64,000 nt of DNA from Altererythrobacter sp. TH136. Its GTDB lineage: Bacteria > Pseudomonadota > Alphaproteobacteria > Sphingomonadales > Sphingomonadaceae. Location of the stretch: assembly GCF_007065885.1 (NCBI RefSeq), contig NZ_CP041409.1, positions 1,597,501 through 1,661,500 of the forward strand, in the 5' to 3' direction. The position numbers and the translations under genes were made by a program. Below are positions 24,942-39,971 of the stretch, piece by piece. The notes below the pieces were generated by a model. That model had not been told where the DNA came from, searched no databases, and saw nothing but the letters and a program-made list of their open reading frames with translations. Every line of letters starts with the position of its first letter. The first letter of the stretch is position 1.

Positions 24942-26117
24942 TCAGAGCACTTCGAACAGGCCGGCGGCACCCATGCCGCCGCCGACGCACATGGTGACGA
25001 CGACGTACTTCTCGCCCCGGCGCTTGCCTTCGCGGATCGCGTGGCCGACGCAGCGCGCGCCGGTCATGCCATAGGGGTGCCCGATCGAGATCGAGCCGCC
25101 GTTGACGTTGAGCTTGTCGTCCGGGATGCCGAGCACGTCCTGGCAGTACAGCACCTGCACCGCGAATGCCTCGTTCAGCTCCCACACGCCGATGTCGTCG
25201 ACCGACAGGCCGAAACGGCCGAGCAGCTTGGGGATCGCGAACACGGGGCCGATGCCCATCTCGTCCGGCTCGGTGCCCGCGACCGCCATGCCGACATAGC
25301 GGGCCATCGGGGTGAGGCCGCGCGCCGCGGCGACCCCGGCTTCCATCACGATGACGGCGGCCGAACCGTCCGACAGCTGGCTGGCGTTACCGGCGGTGAT
25401 GGTGCCGCCTTCGATGACGGTCTTGAGGCCCTGCAGTCCCTCCAGCGTGGTCTCGGGACGGTTACCTTCGTCCTTCTTCAAGGTGATCTCGCGGTCGGAG
25501 ACTTCGCCGGTCGCCTTGTCCTGCACCTTCATGGTGGTGGTCACTTCGACGATCTCGTCATCGAAGATGCCGGCGGCCTGCGCGGCGGCGGTGCGCTGCT
25601 GGCTCTGCAGGCCATAGGCGTCCTGCCGGTCGCGGCCGATGCCATAGCGCGCGGCGACCGTTTCGGCGGTCTGCAGCATCGGCATGTAGATCGACTTGTG
25701 CATCGCCATCAGCGACGGATCGGGCTGCACCCGCATGTCCTTGGTCTGGACCAGGCTGATCGAATCCTGTCCGCCGGCGGCGACGATGTCCATCCGGTCG
25801 ACGATCACCTGCTTGGCGGCAGTCGCGATGCTCATCAGGCCGCTGGAGCACTGGCGATCCATCGTCATGCCCGACACGGTCACCGGGCACCCGGCGCGCA
25901 GCGCGACCTGGCGGGCAAGGTTGCCGCCTTGCGTGCCTTGCTGGAGCGCGGCGCCCCACAGCACGTCGTCGATCTCGCCCGGGTCGATCCCGGCTCGCTC
26001 GATCGCGGGCTTCAGCGACAAGGCGCCGAGCGTCGGCCCCAGGGTGTTGTTGAACGCGCCCTTGTAGGCACGCCCGATCGGGGTGCGGGCGGTGGAGACG
26101 ATAACGGCGTCACGCAT
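24942..26117 (-). CDS. Acetyl-CoA C-acyltransferase (thiolase)
   Basis: A 391-residue thiolase. The nucleophile is C90 in D-R-Q-C-S-S-G; the histidine in G-H-P-Y-G-M-T-G and C-V-G-G-G-M-G complete the active site. ATG 26117 is preferred over a TTG two codons upstream. The upstream MaoC gene is 49 bases away. It belongs to a different subgroup from the 8390-9604 thiolase (Q-C-S-S-G versus R-C-G-S-G), pointing to separate substrates. A beta-oxidation-type cleavage role is likely. Confidence 0.93.
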   Translation of the reverse strand: MRDAVIVSTARTPIGRAYKGAFNNTLGPTLGALSLKPAIERAGIDPGEIDDVLWGAALQQGTQGGNLARQVALRAGCPVTVSGMTMDRQCSSGLMSIATAAKQVIVDRMDIVAAGGQDSISLVQTKDMRVQPDPSLMAMHKSIYMPMLQTAETVAARYGIGRDRQDAYGLQSQQRTAAAQAAGIFDDEIVEVTTTMKVQDKATGEVSDREITLKKDEGNRPETTLEGLQGLKTVIEGGTITAGNASQLSDGSAAVIVMEAGVAAARGLTPMARYVGMAVAGTEPDEMGIGPVFAIPKLLGRFGLSVDDIGVWELNEAFAVQVLYCQDVLGIPDDKLNVNGGSISIGHPYGMTGARCVGHAIREGKRRGEKYVVVTMCVGGGMGAAGLFEVL

Positions 26118-26166
26118 GGTCAAATCCTGTCGTTTGCATAGTTGGTCCTGCCCTGGGGAAGAGCGA

Positions 26167-26616
26167 TCAGACGAAGAACTGCATGATCCATTCGGTGATC
26201 AGGGCGGGCTTGTCCTCGCCTTCGATCTCGATGGTGATCTCGTGAGTCTGCTGCCACTGGCCGGGGCGCTTTTCTTCGAGCTCGATCAGCTTCCAGTGAC
26301 CGCGGATGCGCTTGCCGCTGCGGACGGGGCTGATGAAGCGGGTTTTGTTGCCGCCATAGTTCACGCCCATTTTCACGCCGTCGACCTTCGGCAGGTCGGA
26401 ATGGGCGCTGAGGTAGGGGATCATCGACAGCGTCAGGAACCCGTGCGCGATGGTGCCGCCGAATGGGGTCAGCTTGGCCTTTTCCTCGTCGAGGTGGATG
26501 AACTGGTGATCGCCCGTCGCCTCGGCGAACAGGTTGATCCGCTCCTGGCTCATCTGGACCCATTCGCTGGTGCCGACGTTCTGGCCGACCTGGGCCTGTA
26601 CTTCCTGCGGGGTCAT
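26167..26616 (-). CDS. MaoC-family enoyl-CoA hydratase/dehydratase
   Basis: A 149-residue single hotdog-fold protein. The hydratase motif with catalytic Asp/His is visible as [15 protein letters not shown], followed by [15 protein letters not shown] 26616 has GGGAGAGG just upstream. It heads the cluster continuing with a thiolase, CMD, SDR and DUF4126, and provides the hydration step. Confidence 0.9.
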   Translation of the reverse strand: MTPQEVQAQVGQNVGTSEWVQMSQERINLFAEATGDHQFIHLDEEKAKLTPFGGTIAHGFLTLSMIPYLSAHSDLPKVDGVKMGVNYGGNKTRFISPVRSGKRIRGHWKLIELEEKRPGQWQQTHEITIEIEGEDKPALITEWIMQFFV

Positions 26617-26676
26617 GCGCCTCTCCCTTGAGTTTGAAACCGCGGTATGGAGCGGCTTCATGGCGCAAGGAAACGC

Positions 26677-28053
26677 CTAGTGCAACGGCGCGGCCTCTGC
26701 CGTTACGGCACGCGAAGCGGTCGCCCGGCGCGATCGCCTGTGGCCCGGCGAATCGGCCAGCCGGCACCAGCTCCACAGCGCGCACTGCACGCCAAGCAGG
26801 GTCAGAATGAACGGCTGGTACGCGATCCCCTGGAACAGCGATCCCACTAGGTAGATGACTTGCGCGAACTGCAGCGCTCCCGCCAGCGGCGCCTGCCATT
26901 GCTCGGCCGCGCCATCGCGCTTGCGCCAGCGCCGGCGGATACGCTCCATCTGCCACAGGCCCAGCAAGTGGATCCACAGCCACAGGCCCAGCCCCGGCCA
27001 GCCCTGTTCGCCCAGCATCTCGAACAGCGCCGAATGATATGCGCGCGCGTTATCGGTGTGATCGATATACTCGACCGCGCTGGAATTGCCGTCGCCGGTG
27101 CGCTGCGGCAGCTTATAGGTGAACGAATTGCCGCGATAGGCATCGAAGCCCCCGCCCATCGGATGGCTGTTGGCGTAATCGATGGTCCACTGCCACACCG
27201 CCACGCGGGTGGAGGCAGAAGTGTCCTCCTCATGCGTCTCCAGCGTGGACATGCGTTCGAAGTAGCTTTGCGGCAGGAATGGCAGCGCCATCAGTCCCAG
27301 CAGCACCGCCCCGCCCACGTAAAGGAAGCGCCGTTTCACATCGCGCAGCATCAGCACGCCCAGAACGCCAAGGCACAGCAGACCCGTGCGCGCCTCGGTC
27401 CCCACCGGGATCAGCACGCAGGAAAAGATCAGCGCGTAGCCGAACAGCTTCACCCGCCAGTCGCGCGGGAACACCGTGCCGTGCTTCATCGCCCACAGAA
27501 TCAGCGGGATGAGCGCGATCGCCACCGTCGCGAGGGTGGAGCTTTCGTACATCCCGGTGTTGTTCTGCACGAACAGGTACAGCTGCCCGTAGCCGCCGCC
27601 GCCCGTCGCCGTCTTGATCCCGCCGTTGATCACGATCGCGCCGGCGGTCAGCACCATAGTCAGCACCACCGCCTCGAACCGCAGGCGGGTGGTCAGGGTC
27701 AGCGGCACGAAGATCGCGAACACCAGCGCCTTCCACACCCATTCCCACTTGTGCGCCGCCTCCACCGGGAAATCGGCGTTGGCGGTGGTGATCGCGCACC
27801 ACACCAGCAGCACCAGCATCAGCCCCTGCCGGAACGAGAACCGCGCGCCGCGCTTGGAATCGACCAGCAGCCAGCCGCCGAACGCGGCGCAGAATGCGAT
27901 GAGCGACACCGGCAGCGCGGACACGAACCGCCAGCCGATGTCCTGCGGCGCCAGCGTGTCGATGTAGATATAGGTCAGCACCCACAGGAACGGCCGGCGC
28001 AGGCCAAGCGCCAGGAACGCAGCGATGAAGCCCAGCAGGGCTAGGTCGGTCAT
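26677..28053 (-). CDS. O-antigen-ligase-like polymerase/ligase of the exosortase A (XrtA) system
   Basis: A 458-residue membrane protein with about 10-12 hydrophobic segments and the Wzy/WaaL-type signature G-T-E-A-R-T-G-L-L-C near 227, followed by a large periplasmic loop (about 270-345). The N-terminus F-I-A-A-F-L-A-L-G-L-R-R-P-F and the overall pattern match the putative O-glycosylation ligase family found with exosortase A. It would join or polymerise glycan units on the periplasmic face. Its start overlaps the stop of a 36-residue membrane peptide gene (ATGA). An XrtA-type glycosyltransferase diverges from it. Confidence 0.87.
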   Translation of the reverse strand: MTDLALLGFIAAFLALGLRRPFLWVLTYIYIDTLAPQDIGWRFVSALPVSLIAFCAAFGGWLLVDSKRGARFSFRQGLMLVLLVWCAITTANADFPVEAAHKWEWVWKALVFAIFVPLTLTTRLRFEAVVLTMVLTAGAIVINGGIKTATGGGGYGQLYLFVQNNTGMYESSTLATVAIALIPLILWAMKHGTVFPRDWRVKLFGYALIFSCVLIPVGTEARTGLLCLGVLGVLMLRDVKRRFLYVGGAVLLGLMALPFLPQSYFERMSTLETHEEDTSASTRVAVWQWTIDYANSHPMGGGFDAYRGNSFTYKLPQRTGDGNSSAVEYIDHTDNARAYHSALFEMLGEQGWPGLGLWLWIHLLGLWQMERIRRRWRKRDGAAEQWQAPLAGALQFAQVIYLVGSLFQGIAYQPFILTLLGVQCALWSWCRLADSPGHRRSRRATASRAVTAEAAPLH

Positions 28054-28160
28054 GGCTGTCCGCCCGGCGGGTCACGGTCGAGATCGTCGCGGCTCATCAG
28101 CCGCAGCGCCATCAGCAGCAGCAGCCCATGGGCGAGCGCGAGGGAGAACAGGTCGATCAT
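28050..28160 (-). CDS. 36-residue membrane peptide coupled to the XrtA ligase gene
   Basis: An ATG at 28160 opens a 36-codon frame ending in TGA that overlaps the ligase ATG as ATGA. The product has a hydrophobic helix (about residues 3-22, rich in Leu and Ala), then a charged tail with S-R-D-D-L-D-R-D and P-P-G-G-Q-P. The exact 4-base overlap with a real gene and the membrane-anchor-like composition support expression. It could assist insertion or folding of the ligase, or simply couple its translation. I do not recognise a family. Confidence 0.55.
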   Translation of the reverse strand: MIDLFSLALAHGLLLLMALRLMSRDDLDRDPPGGQP

Positions 28161-28225
28161 CGCTGGCCCGCGCTAGCACCACGCGGTTGACGCGCCGTTA
28201 AGTGTATCGTGCGAAACCCAGGGCC

Positions 28226-29473
28226 ATGACCCGCGTGTTGCATGTCCTCGACCATTCGCTGCCGCTCCACAGCGGCTATACCTTCCGCACCCGCGCGATC
28301 ATGACCGCGCAGGCGGCCAGCGGGCTGGAGGTGCGGGGGATCACCGGCGTGCGGCACGATTCGCCTGAGAACTGTGGCGGGGGCCCGGTGGCGGAAGTCG
28401 CCGACGGGTTGCTGTTCCATCGCACCCCTGGCGCTGTCTCAGGCGCGCCGGGTATCCGCGAATGGCGTGAGATCGCCCGGCTCGCGGCGGAAATCGAGAA
28501 ACTCGCCGCGGAATGGCGTCCCGATGTGCTGCACGCCCACTCGCCTGCGCTGTGCGGCCATGCCGCGATCCGCGCCGGCCGCGCGCTCGGCATTCCGGTG
28601 GTGTACGAAATCCGCGCCTTCTGGGAGGACGCCGCGGTCGGCAACGGCACGGGGCGCGAAGGTTCGGTGAAGTACCGCCTGACCCGCGCGCTGGAGGACC
28701 GCGCGGTGAGCGAGGCGGACGCGGTGTTCACCATCTGCCACGGCCTGCGCGACGATCTGGTCGCCCGTGGACACCGCGCCGGCAAGATCGGCCTATCACC
28801 CAACGGCGTCGATTTCGCCCTGTTCGGCAATCCGCCTCCGCGCGACGATGCGCTGGCGGACCAGCTCGGCCTCAGCGCCGCGGACTCCGGTGGTCCGGTG
28901 ATCGGCTTCATCGGCAGCTTCTACGATTACGAGGGGCTGGACGATCTCATCGCCGCCATGCCGTTTCTGCGCGCGCGTCACCCGCAAGCGGCGCTGATGC
29001 TGGTCGGCGGCGGTCCAATGGAAGCGGACCTCCGCCGGCAAGCCGCGGGAACCCCCGGCATCCATTTCACCGGCCGCGTGCCGCATGACGAGGTGGAGCG
29101 ATACTATTCGCTTATCGACGTGCTGGCCTATCCGCGCAAGGCGAGCCGGCTGACCGAGCTGGTCACCCCGCTGAAGCCGCTGGAAGCGATGGCGCAGGGC
29201 CGCGTCGTCGCCGCGAGCGATGTCGGCGGGCACCGCGAACTGATCGCTGACGGCGTGACGGGGATGCTGTTCGCTCCCAATGATCCGATGGCGTGCGGCG
29301 AATCGCTCGCCGATCTGGTCGATGCCCGCGCCGAATGGGCCGCGATGCGCGAGCGGGCGCAGGCGCATGTCGCGTCCCGCCACGACTGGGCGAGCAACAT
29401 TCGTCGTTATCAGGACGTTTACCACCACCTGTTAGGCCGGGCCCCTAACCGGGAGCTGTCCGCCGCCGCCTGA
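28226..29473 (+). CDS. Family-4 glycosyltransferase, exosortase A system-associated
   Basis: A 415-residue GT-B glycosyltransferase. The start M-T-R-V-L-H-V-L-D-H-S-L-P-L-H-S-G-Y matches the XrtA/PEP-CTERM-associated glycosyltransferase family closely. The donor-binding half includes G-F-I-G-S-F near 230, G-G-G-P near 264 and the E-x7-E-like region around L-K-P-L-E-A-M-A-Q-G-R. It adds a sugar to a lipid-linked exopolysaccharide precursor on the cytoplasmic side. It diverges from the ligase unit across 65 bases, a likely shared promoter region. Confidence 0.9.
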   Translation: MTRVLHVLDHSLPLHSGYTFRTRAIMTAQAASGLEVRGITGVRHDSPENCGGGPVAEVADGLLFHRTPGAVSGAPGIREWREIARLAAEIEKLAAEWRPDVLHAHSPALCGHAAIRAGRALGIPVVYEIRAFWEDAAVGNGTGREGSVKYRLTRALEDRAVSEADAVFTICHGLRDDLVARGHRAGKIGLSPNGVDFALFGNPPPRDDALADQLGLSAADSGGPVIGFIGSFYDYEGLDDLIAAMPFLRARHPQAALMLVGGGPMEADLRRQAAGTPGIHFTGRVPHDEVERYYSLIDVLAYPRKASRLTELVTPLKPLEAMAQGRVVAASDVGGHRELIADGVTGMLFAPNDPMACGESLADLVDARAEWAAMRERAQAHVASRHDWASNIRRYQDVYHHLLGRAPNRELSAAA

Positions 29474-29514
29474 ACGCTGCGGGCATCCGGCTCTCACCGA
29501 AACGGGGTTTTACT

Positions 29515-31008
29515 GTGAGCGACACGCCCAAGCGCAAGCCGGCCACCCAGCCGCCGGTCAGCGCGCACCCGGCCTTCCCGGTCATCGTCGGACTGTGGTT
29601 TGCTGCCCTGTTCGGCATCGGCAGCATGGTCCTGCCGATCGACCTGTTCGAACGGTTTGCCGTCTCCAGCGGCCTGGCGGGCGTCTATGCCAGCGCGCAG
29701 CCGCCACTGGGCGCGACCGCGCCGATCGTCGTTGCGCTAAGCGCAGCGATCGCGGGCGCGCTTGCGGGCCTGTTCGTCGCGCGCCGCATCGCCGCCGCTC
29801 ATGCCCCGCACACGGCCACCCGCCGCGCCGCGGCGCTGCGCGCCGAACCGGAACCGGGCGAAATGTCCGCCAAGCGCCCGATCTCGGCCCACGAGGAACT
29901 GGGCGAAGGCGGCCTGGACGAGGAACTCGAGACGCCGCGCGACGCGCCCCGTCCGCGCCGCCGCTCGCTGGCGGTCGCAGAGGAAAGCGCGCGCAGCGAT
30001 TTCCTGTCGTTCGCGCCCTTGCCGGGACAGGATCCCCACGCATCACCCGAACCGCTTGACCTGATCGCCTTCGACGAGCCGCCGGCCGAGCCCGAATCGG
30101 AGGGCCCTGAGGTGGCAAAAACGGGACCATTCGGGACGGCGACGTTGAGCGCTCCTCCCCCGGCGGCCGGACATCTGTTCCAACCGCTGGCGCCGGAAAC
30201 GGCGGCAGAACCGGACGACGAGCGCCCCGCATTCCTTAGCCGGGAACGGACCGAAGAGCGTCGGGCCGAGCCCGCGCCTACCGCCGCTTCGGTTAACGCC
30301 GTTCCGGCCCATGCCGTCCCGGTCGGGGACCGCCCCCTCGCCGAACTCGGCGTGGTCGAACTGGTCGAACGATTCGCCCAGGCACTGGAGCGTCACAAGG
30401 CTGTCGTCGCCGCGGACGCACCGGCGCCTGTGCTACTGCCGGCGCAAGGAGAGGCGGACACTGTCCCGGTCTCTGACCGCGATACCGCCAACCTGCCGCA
30501 CCAGCCGTTTGCGATTCCGGCGGCGCTGCAGCCATTCGGCTTCGACGAGCAGGACGAGGAGGACGACCTTCCCGATCTCGACCTTACCGCAGCCCTGTCA
30601 CGCGGACGCGGCGATGCCTTCGCGGCGATTGCCGAAGCGCACGACGAAAGCGACGAAATGGACGAAATCGAGGACGCCGCCGACGCCGGCTACACCTCGC
30701 TGCTGGCGATGAAGAGCCCGTTCGGCCTCCCGCGAGAGCCGGTCCGGATCGAAGACGAAGCGGCGGCGGACGACGACGGCATAGAACCGGTGGTGATGTT
30801 CCCGGGGCAGACCGTGCACGAACTGACGCCGGCGCCCCTGACAGCTGCGGGCCGCCCGTTCGATGCGCCGCTGCAGCGCGCCCAGGCGGCGGTCGGCCGG
30901 GTGTCGTTCGGACAGCCGGGCGGTCCCGCCACGCGCGACCCCGGCGAGACCGAGCGCGCCCTGCGCGAGGCGCTGGAAAAGCTTCAGCGACTGAGCGGCG
31001 CCGCCTGA
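29515..31008 (+). CDS. Hypothetical protein with two N-terminal TM segments and a long acidic, proline-rich tail (GTG start)
   Basis: A 497-residue protein. TM segments lie at about 22-43 and 65-95; the rest is cytosolic or periplasmic, low complexity, rich in Ala, Glu, Asp and Pro, with almost no Cys or Trp. Short conserved-looking islands occur near 270-290 (a helix L-A-E-L-G-V-V-E-L-V-E-R-F-A) and at the C-terminus (E-T-E-R-A-L-R-E-A-L-E-K-L). GTG 29515 follows the glycosyltransferase by 41 bases; gltB follows 188 bases later. The architecture resembles a membrane-anchored scaffold. Function unknown. Confidence 0.7.
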   Translation: MSDTPKRKPATQPPVSAHPAFPVIVGLWFAALFGIGSMVLPIDLFERFAVSSGLAGVYASAQPPLGATAPIVVALSAAIAGALAGLFVARRIAAAHAPHTATRRAAALRAEPEPGEMSAKRPISAHEELGEGGLDEELETPRDAPRPRRRSLAVAEESARSDFLSFAPLPGQDPHASPEPLDLIAFDEPPAEPESEGPEVAKTGPFGTATLSAPPPAAGHLFQPLAPETAAEPDDERPAFLSRERTEERRAEPAPTAASVNAVPAHAVPVGDRPLAELGVVELVERFAQALERHKAVVAADAPAPVLLPAQGEADTVPVSDRDTANLPHQPFAIPAALQPFGFDEQDEEDDLPDLDLTAALSRGRGDAFAAIAEAHDESDEMDEIEDAADAGYTSLLAMKSPFGLPREPVRIEDEAAADDDGIEPVVMFPGQTVHELTPAPLTAAGRPFDAPLQRAQAAVGRVSFGQPGGPATRDPGETERALREALEKLQRLSGAA

Positions 31009-31196
31009 CGCTGCACCCGTTGGCGAAAGCCTCGCTTTAGCCGGCTCAATCCACCGGGCGGTTGCGAAACAGCATCCGTTTCTTCAATGCCGGGTTTCGC
31101 GATAGTTTTGCTGCGTCCGGTAGCAGGGTGAATCGCGCTTCGTTGCCGAAGCGTTCGAACAGACGCGTCGGCCGCACACGGGATTGCGAACGAGCG

Positions 31197-37273
<6,077 letters not shown>

Positions 37274-37276
37274 GTA

Positions 37277-37302
37277 GCGGCGGGACAGTCATCTGCCGCC
37301 GC
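37277..37302. terminator. Hairpin between convergent gltD and the 37323-38204 gene
   Basis: Arms GCGGCGG and CCGCCGC (37277-37283, 37296-37302) plus an inner CAG/CTG pair with a 2-base bulge form a stem with loop TCAT. There is no T-run, so this is a weak bidirectional candidate. Confidence 0.3.
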
Positions 37303-37322
37303 GGCGCCCCTGCCGCAGGCTG

Positions 37323-38204
37323 CTACTTGCGGCTGCCGTCCGCGTTCAACTCCTTGTCGATGGCGCGGCGGATGCGACTGCGCTGGGAGCTGGAATAGCT
37401 GTAGGGCGGGACGGAATACGCGCTTTTCAGAAAGGCGAAGTCCCACTGCGTCAGCGAGAGCGGGGTGACGTCGCCGATCCGGCTATCCATGACCCGCAGA
37501 ATGGTCGGCGCGTTGCTGCGCGACAGGCGGTGAGGGTAGATGGTGGTGAAGGCGCGCATCGCGGCATAGTCGGCAATCTGCGTGGTGGTGAGGCCGATCA
37601 GCCCCTTCTGTTCGATCAGGATCATCGAGCCCATCGCCACCGGGCGGTACAAGGCGAGCACGCGCGGTGACGCGCCGTCAAAGTCGACATAGGTGACACC
37701 ACTTTCGCTGGGCTCCAGCGTGTTGCCCCGGCGATCGAGCCTTTCCCTGACGTGCCAGGCGGTGGCGGGGCCGTCTTCCTTGACGATCTCCACCGGCCGG
37801 CCGTCGTAGTCCCGGAACAGCACCGGATGCTTGCTCTTGAGCAGTTGAAGCATCTCGTCCTTGTCGGGGACGACGACCATGCGGAGGTTAGGCTGGCAGG
37901 CCTTGTCCCCCACCTCGATGCCGGCAGCGGCCGCGACCGCGCGAATCCGCGCGACGATCGCGGTGTTCTGAGCCGGGGAAAGACCGCGGACCCCCGGACA
38001 GACCTTTTCGAAGCGGGTCATCGGGCTATCCCACTCCTCGGTGGAAAGCGCGCGGACAAACTCCTGGATTTCCTCGCGCTGCTTCTTCGGCTGGTTCTGT
38101 TCGCCGACGACCACGATCTGATCCTGCTCCCGCGAGGGTTCGCGATCCTGGGACACGGCCGGCGCGCCCATGAGCGCGAGAGCGAGAACATGGATCGGCT
38201 TCAT
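37323..38204 (-). CDS. Secreted hypothetical protein
   Basis: A 293-residue protein with a signal peptide (cleavage probably after A-P-A-V-S). Two cysteines in the mature part (near 70 and 104) may form a disulphide. It has no catalytic signature I recognise; the pattern of mixed strands and a basic C-terminus (S-S-Q-R-S-R-I-R-R-A-I-D-K) gives no assignment. ATG 38204 overlaps the acid phosphatase stop by one base (TGATG); a GTG one codon earlier is also possible. It is therefore co-expressed with the phosphatase. Confidence 0.75.
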   Translation of the reverse strand: MKPIHVLALALMGAPAVSQDREPSREQDQIVVVGEQNQPKKQREEIQEFVRALSTEEWDSPMTRFEKVCPGVRGLSPAQNTAIVARIRAVAAAAGIEVGDKACQPNLRMVVVPDKDEMLQLLKSKHPVLFRDYDGRPVEIVKEDGPATAWHVRERLDRRGNTLEPSESGVTYVDFDGASPRVLALYRPVAMGSMILIEQKGLIGLTTTQIADYAAMRAFTTIYPHRLSRSNAPTILRVMDSRIGDVTPLSLTQWDFAFLKSAYSVPPYSYSSSQRSRIRRAIDKELNADGSRK

Positions 38205-39052
38205 CACGAGCCCGGCGCCTCATTCCGCCCGCCGGTCAGCGCCGCGGCTTCGGCCGCGCAGGCCTGTGCGCCAGGCGCGGCCGCGCTGATCAGGTTCCGC
38301 GCTTCGGCCTGTGCCTTGACCAGGTCCTCTCGGAACGCCGGGTCCGACTGCAGCCGGGCAAATGTTGCCGCTGCAAAGTCACGGCCGGCAGCGACATCGC
38401 TGTCCCAGTGGACGTTGCACACCCGGCGGCTCTCCCCGAACTCTATCCCGCGGCGCGTGAGCGCCGCCGCCCTGTCGGGGAACACCGAGGCGAGGAGCAG
38501 GCCCGCGCCATAGCCGATCGCGCTGTGGCCGGACGGGTACGACCCGTTGTTGCGCAGTGCCCCCTCGTCGTTCGCCACGCAGGTCGGCCGGTTGTTGACG
38601 GTGAAGGGGCGCGGGCGGTTGTAGAGCGCCTTCACCCCGCTGGTGGAGGTGCCGAAGTCGGCGGTGGCCCGGCGCAGCAGGTGCATGATCGCCGGGGTCG
38701 CACGGTCGGAGATCGCCACGCCTGCCGCGCACGAGAATGCACCCGGCACCGCCCCCGGACCCAGATCGGCATCGGCTGCGGCGAGCCTGAATCGCGCCGA
38801 ACCCTGCAGCGCCAGCCCGGCCGCGCTCAGCGCCTCGTCACGTTGGAGCGCCTGGCTCCCGGCCGCGGGCGGCGCCCCGACCAGCGTATCGCCGGCCGGC
38901 AGCGGTCCGGGCAGGTACGCCGGCCCCATGTCGAACGCGGCGCGTTGTGCGCCAGCAGCGGTTGCGGGCGCTTGCGCGCTATCCGGCGCGGCAACGGCGG
39001 CGGTGCAACCGGCGATCAGCAAGGCGAGCGAGGCGGCAGCGAGGCGGTTCAT
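38204..39052 (-). CDS. Acid phosphatase, PAP2 superfamily (class A non-specific type)
   Basis: A 282-residue exported phosphomonoesterase. The N-terminus is a lipoprotein signal (L-L-I-A-G-C). The three PAP2 motifs are present: a K-x6-R-P-like K-A-L-Y-N-R-P-R-P, P-S-G-H within Y-P-S-G-H-S-A-I-G, and S-R-x5-H-x3-D as E-S-R-R-V-C-N-V-H-W-D-S-D. The last histidine is the phosphate-accepting nucleophile. PhoN-type enzymes release phosphate from varied organic esters in the periplasm. It is coupled to the following secreted hypothetical gene. Confidence 0.9.
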   Translation of the reverse strand: MNRLAAASLALLIAGCTAAVAAPDSAQAPATAAGAQRAAFDMGPAYLPGPLPAGDTLVGAPPAAGSQALQRDEALSAAGLALQGSARFRLAAADADLGPGAVPGAFSCAAGVAISDRATPAIMHLLRRATADFGTSTSGVKALYNRPRPFTVNNRPTCVANDEGALRNNGSYPSGHSAIGYGAGLLLASVFPDRAAALTRRGIEFGESRRVCNVHWDSDVAAGRDFAAATFARLQSDPAFREDLVKAQAEARNLISAAAPGAQACAAEAAALTGGRNEAPGS

Positions 39053-39176
39053 TGGGGCAGCAACTCCGAAGCAGGACCGGAACCCGGCTATCTTCCATTC
39101 CGCCGGTGACAAAGCGAATTCCTGCAAGCGGGCGTTGGTCGTCTCCCGGCGCCCCGGCCCCGGACGGTTGCACCAG

Positions 39177-39890
39177 CTAGGCGGGGTCGGTCGCGTCCGG
39201 GGGTGCGACGCGCCAGTCGATGGTCCCGCGGCCGTGCGCGGCAAGAAACGCGTTGGTCTGGCTGAACGGCCTCGATCCGAAGAAACCGCGATAGGCGGAC
39301 AGCGGGCTAGGGTGCGGACTGCGGATCACCAGGTGCCGGGTATCGCCCTGCAGCGCCGCGATGCGCGCGGCCTTGGCCTGGGCATGGGCGCCCCACAGGA
39401 TGAACACCGACGGCTCGGCCCGCGCCGCCACCGCCGCCACGCAGGCATCGGTCAGCGCGTCCCACCCCCGGCCCGCGTGACTGCCTGCCTGGCCGTCCTC
39501 CACCGTCAGGCTGGCGTTGAGCAGCAGCACGCCCTGCCGCGCCCAGCCCGACAGGTCGCCATTCGCGGGCCGCACGATGCCCAGATCGCTCTCCAGTTCC
39601 TTGTAGATGTTGACCAAGCTCGGCGGCAGCGCCGCGCCGGGGGGCACCGCGAACGACAGCCCCGTCGCCTGGCCGGGCCCGTGATACGGGTCCTGCCCCA
39701 GGATGACCACGCGGACCGATTCGAGCGGAGTGAGTTCCAGCGCCCGCAGCCGGCTACCGCGCGGGGGGTAGATGGTCTTGCCCGCGGCCTCCTCGGCGCG
39801 CAGCAACGCGGCCAGCTGGCGCGCTGCGGGCGCGGTCATGGCCGGCTCCAGCACGCCGCGCCAGCTGTCGGGGATCGTTTCACCACCCAT
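39177..39890 (-). CDS. ung: Uracil-DNA glycosylase
   Basis: Removes uracil from DNA, initiating base excision repair; 237 residues. The water-activating loop G-Q-D-P-Y-H is at 65-70 (D67 the catalytic Asp) and the minor-groove loop H-P-S-P-L-S is near residue 195, with the uracil-binding N-A-S-L-T-V-E between. ATG 39890 is the start; the open frame upstream overlaps the divergent exonuclease and has no family resemblance. Confidence 0.95.
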   Translation of the reverse strand: MGGETIPDSWRGVLEPAMTAPAARQLAALLRAEEAAGKTIYPPRGSRLRALELTPLESVRVVILGQDPYHGPGQATGLSFAVPPGAALPPSLVNIYKELESDLGIVRPANGDLSGWARQGVLLLNASLTVEDGQAGSHAGRGWDALTDACVAAVAARAEPSVFILWGAHAQAKAARIAALQGDTRHLVIRSPHPSPLSAYRGFFGSRPFSQTNAFLAAHGRGTIDWRVAPPDATDPA

Positions 39891-39971
39891 GCGCCGCTCG
39901 CTAGGCCGCCGCGCCCCGCCCCGCCAGCGCCCCTTTCCCTCTATCCCCGATGAGCCTAAGGCCAGCGGCGC

